Positions 4,716 through 6,679 of a stretch of 6,679 nt of DNA are shown here, piece after piece. Position 1 is the stretch's first letter. The number at the start of each line of letters is the position of its first letter. The notes beneath the pieces are model-generated. The model did no database searches and was not told the DNA's origin. It saw only the letters and a list, made by a program, of their open reading frames with translations. Source of the DNA: Thermoplasmata archaeon (lineage in GTDB: Archaea > Thermoplasmatota > Thermoplasmata > SG8-5 > JAGLSY01); NCBI GenBank assembly GCA_023137005.1, contig JAGLQE010000405.1:1-6679 (forward strand), in the 5' to 3' direction. The position numbers and the translations under genes are program-made.

Positions 4716-6679
4716 ATGAGCGCTTCTAAGTCCAAAAAGAAGATAATCATAGTAGAGGATAAGAGTATCGTCTCTCATGATATCAAGAGGAGATTGGAGG
4801 TCCTTGGTTATGAGGTCCCGGGGATCGCACCATCTGGTGAAAAGGCCGTGGAACTGGTCAAGGAGCACTCTCCAGATCTTATCCTCATGGACATCCAGTT
4901 GCAAGGAGAAATGGATGGCATAGAGGCTGCGAATCTTATCCGGAAAGAGCTAGATATACCGATAATCTATCTCACCGCCTTCAGTGATGAGGCCACCCTG
5001 AAAAGGGCCATGATCACCGATCCTTACGCTTATATCATCAAACCCTTTGAGCCGAGAGAGCTCCAGATATCCATCGAGATAGCCCTTTACAAGCACGAGA
5101 TGGAAGCCGCTCTGGCAGAGAGCAAGGATTTCGTGGACATGATCCTCAAGAATACGGAAGAAGGCATTTTCGTTCTGAACGAGGATTTCGAATATGTTTA
5201 CATAAACGAGGCCTCGGGAAGGATGATGGGCCATGATCCCAAGGAATGGATAGGAAAGAGAGCTGGCTCCAATGTTCACCCAGATGATGCTGGTATCGGT
5301 CTTAATGCACTCCAGGTGATGTATGAGAAGGGCAAGGCAGACTTTGTGGCCCGTATCCAGCGTATGGATGGCGTCTACAGGAACCTGTATATCACCTATA
5401 TTTTGATAACCTGGCAGGGTGAGGATCATGTTCTTGGTGTGGTCAATGACATAACGGATAGGCTGGAAAGTGCCAACCGTCTTCGTGAGAGTGAGGAGAA
5501 ATACCGGAGTCTGGTAGATGAGGCCGGGGACGGCATTGTTGTGATAGACGGGGATACCAAGATATCCTATATCAATGATTATCTGCTGAAGCTGGGAGGA
5601 TATGATAGAGAGGATGTCCAGGATATGGAATTCATGGATTTCATTCCTGATAATTACCTTGCAGATACAATGAGGATGTTTGAAAAGGCCCTTAATGGAG
5701 AAGAGAGCCCGGCCATGGAAATGGATCTGAAAAGGAAGGATGGCACTTTTGTTTCAGTGGGTTACAAAGGCACTGTCACATTCAAGGATGGAGAGTTCCA
5801 GGGTATCAGGGCTATCATAAGGGATGCATCACTTAGAAAAAAGATGGAGGAGGCACTGAAGGATAGTGAGGAGCTTTATCGCACAATGTTCGAGTCATCC
5901 GCCGATGCGGTCATGATGCTGGATGCGGACGGCTTCTTCGACTGTAATGAAGCCACTCTATACATGTTCGGCCTGGAGCATAAGAATGAATTCATCGGCA
6001 CACATCCATCCAAATTTTCACCACCCGATCAGCCAGATGGAAGTGATTCTGAAACTGTGGCCAATGATCGAATAAATGAAGCCTATGATTGGGGCCATAA
6101 TAGGTTCGAATGGGTGCATCGTAGGTCCTCGGGGGATGATTTTCCTGCCGAAGTATGGCTCACGGCCTTCGAGCTGAAAGGCAGGCCAGTGATACAAGCG
6201 ACAGTAAGGGACCTTACTGAAAGGAAGAAGATGGAGAATGAGCTCGAAAAGCACAGGGAACATCTTGAGGTGATGGTGGAGGAAACCTACAAGGACCTCA
6301 GCGAGTCTGAGGAAAAATACCGGAGCCTGGTGGAGAGGGCGAATGACGGTATTGCCATACTCCAGGAAGGTAAGGTAGTATTTGCCAATCAGAAGATCAC
6401 GGATATGCTCGGGTTCGAAATAGCAGATGTCATTGACAAAGAGTTCATTATCTTCGTTCCCGATGAATCCAAGGAGATAATACTAGGCAATTATCAGAAG
6501 AGGATGAAGGGAGAAAAAGTTCCCTCTATATATGAAATAGACCTTCAGAGAAAGGACGGCTCCATAATTCCTGTCGAGATAAATGCTGGTGTTGTCACCT
6601 ACAATGATAGGCCTGCGGATCTGGCCTTCATAAGGGACATGACAGAAAGGAAGAAGGCGGAACAGGCCCTGATATCCAG
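4716..6679 (+). CDS. receiver protein with at least four PAS domains (3' end missing)
   Basis: At least 654 residues, open to the right edge. Residues 8-125 are a receiver domain: acidic pair E14-D15, phosphoacceptor D59 in LMDIQ, T87 and K109-P110, all intact. Four PAS domains follow at about 137-250, 259-372, 384-500 and 531-645. Each ends in the usual D-[IAML]-[TS] strand end, and two linkers carry TERKK. A coiled linker lies at 503-530. PAS2 and PAS4 both open with SEEKYRSLV, and look like duplicates. No haem- or flavin-binding residue could be assigned. The part seen has no DNA-binding or kinase domain; the missing end may carry a histidine kinase, which would make this a hybrid kinase, or just more PAS domains. 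It starts four bases after the membrane kinase, so it most likely takes phosphate from it. The ATG at 4716 has AAGGA directly in front and a weak GGGGAG further up; no better start exists. Confidence 0.92.
   Translation, partial: MSASKSKKKIIIVEDKSIVSHDIKRRLEVLGYEVPGIAPSGEKAVELVKEHSPDLILMDIQLQGEMDGIEAANLIRKELDIPIIYLTAFSDEATLKRAMITDPYAYIIKPFEPRELQISIEIALYKHEMEAALAESKDFVDMILKNTEEGIFVLNEDFEYVYINEASGRMMGHDPKEWIGKRAGSNVHPDDAGIGLNALQVMYEKGKADFVARIQRMDGVYRNLYITYILITWQGEDHVLGVVNDITDRLESANRLRESEEKYRSLVDEAGDGIVVIDGDTKISYINDYLLKLGGYDREDVQDMEFMDFIPDNYLADTMRMFEKALNGEESPAMEMDLKRKDGTFVSVGYKGTVTFKDGEFQGIRAIIRDASLRKKMEEALKDSEELYRTMFESSADAVMMLDADGFFDCNEATLYMFGLEHKNEFIGTHPSKFSPPDQPDGSDSETVANDRINEAYDWGHNRFEWVHRRSSGDDFPAEVWLTAFELKGRPVIQATVRDLTERKKMENELEKHREHLEVMVEETYKDLSESEEKYRSLVERANDGIAILQEGKVVFANQKITDMLGFEIADVIDKEFIIFVPDESKEIILGNYQKRMKGEKVPSIYEIDLQRKDGSIIPVEINAGVVTYNDRPADLAFIRDMTERKKAEQALIS

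Noticed and set aside
4950..5429. Minus-strand open frame of 159 codons inside the receiver gene.
   Set aside because: Antisense to the intact receiver and first PAS domain; no recognisable domain, no promoter or start signal.

Overview
The window reads as an archaeal chromosome fragment, most likely from a mesophilic euryarchaeal or Thermoplasmatota-type organism; this placement is an inference. The grounds are TATA-like boxes (one with a clear purine-rich BRE) sitting about 26-32 bases before several start codons, heavy use of AGG/AGA and ATA codons, TTG starts, a ribbon-helix-helix protein coupled to a double-domain KaiC-like ATPase, and a HisKA_2-type kinase beside a REC-PAS protein. No mobile element, tRNA, rRNA or CRISPR array was recognised.

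Layout. Positions 1-113 hold a GC-rich stretch that may be the start of a gene reading leftwards off the window, and an A/T element that could serve as a promoter in both directions. rpiA (135-830, +) encodes ribose-5-phosphate isomerase A, with all expected active-site residues. A small winged-helix regulator (884-1252, -) converges on it. Positions 1253-1503 are very AT-rich and carry promoter-like elements for the divergent regulator and for the operon to the right, plus four copies of TTTCTAT.

Positions 1516-6679 are a tightly packed plus-strand operon of four genes: a ribbon-helix-helix protein, a KaiC-like ATPase (overlap ATGA), a six-helix membrane histidine kinase of the HisKA_2 class (14-base gap, TTG start behind a GGTGAT ribosome site) and a receiver protein with four PAS domains that runs off the right edge.

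Taken together the operon looks like one signalling unit. The membrane kinase would sense a signal and phosphorylate the receiver of its neighbour, the PAS array would add further inputs, and the KaiC-like ATPase would act as a switch or hub with the ribbon-helix-helix protein as DNA-binding output or partner. The parts are recognisable families. Their wiring is inferred from gene order, and what they control cannot be read from this sequence. rpiA and the winged-helix gene are probably unrelated to the operon, although the latter shares its upstream region.
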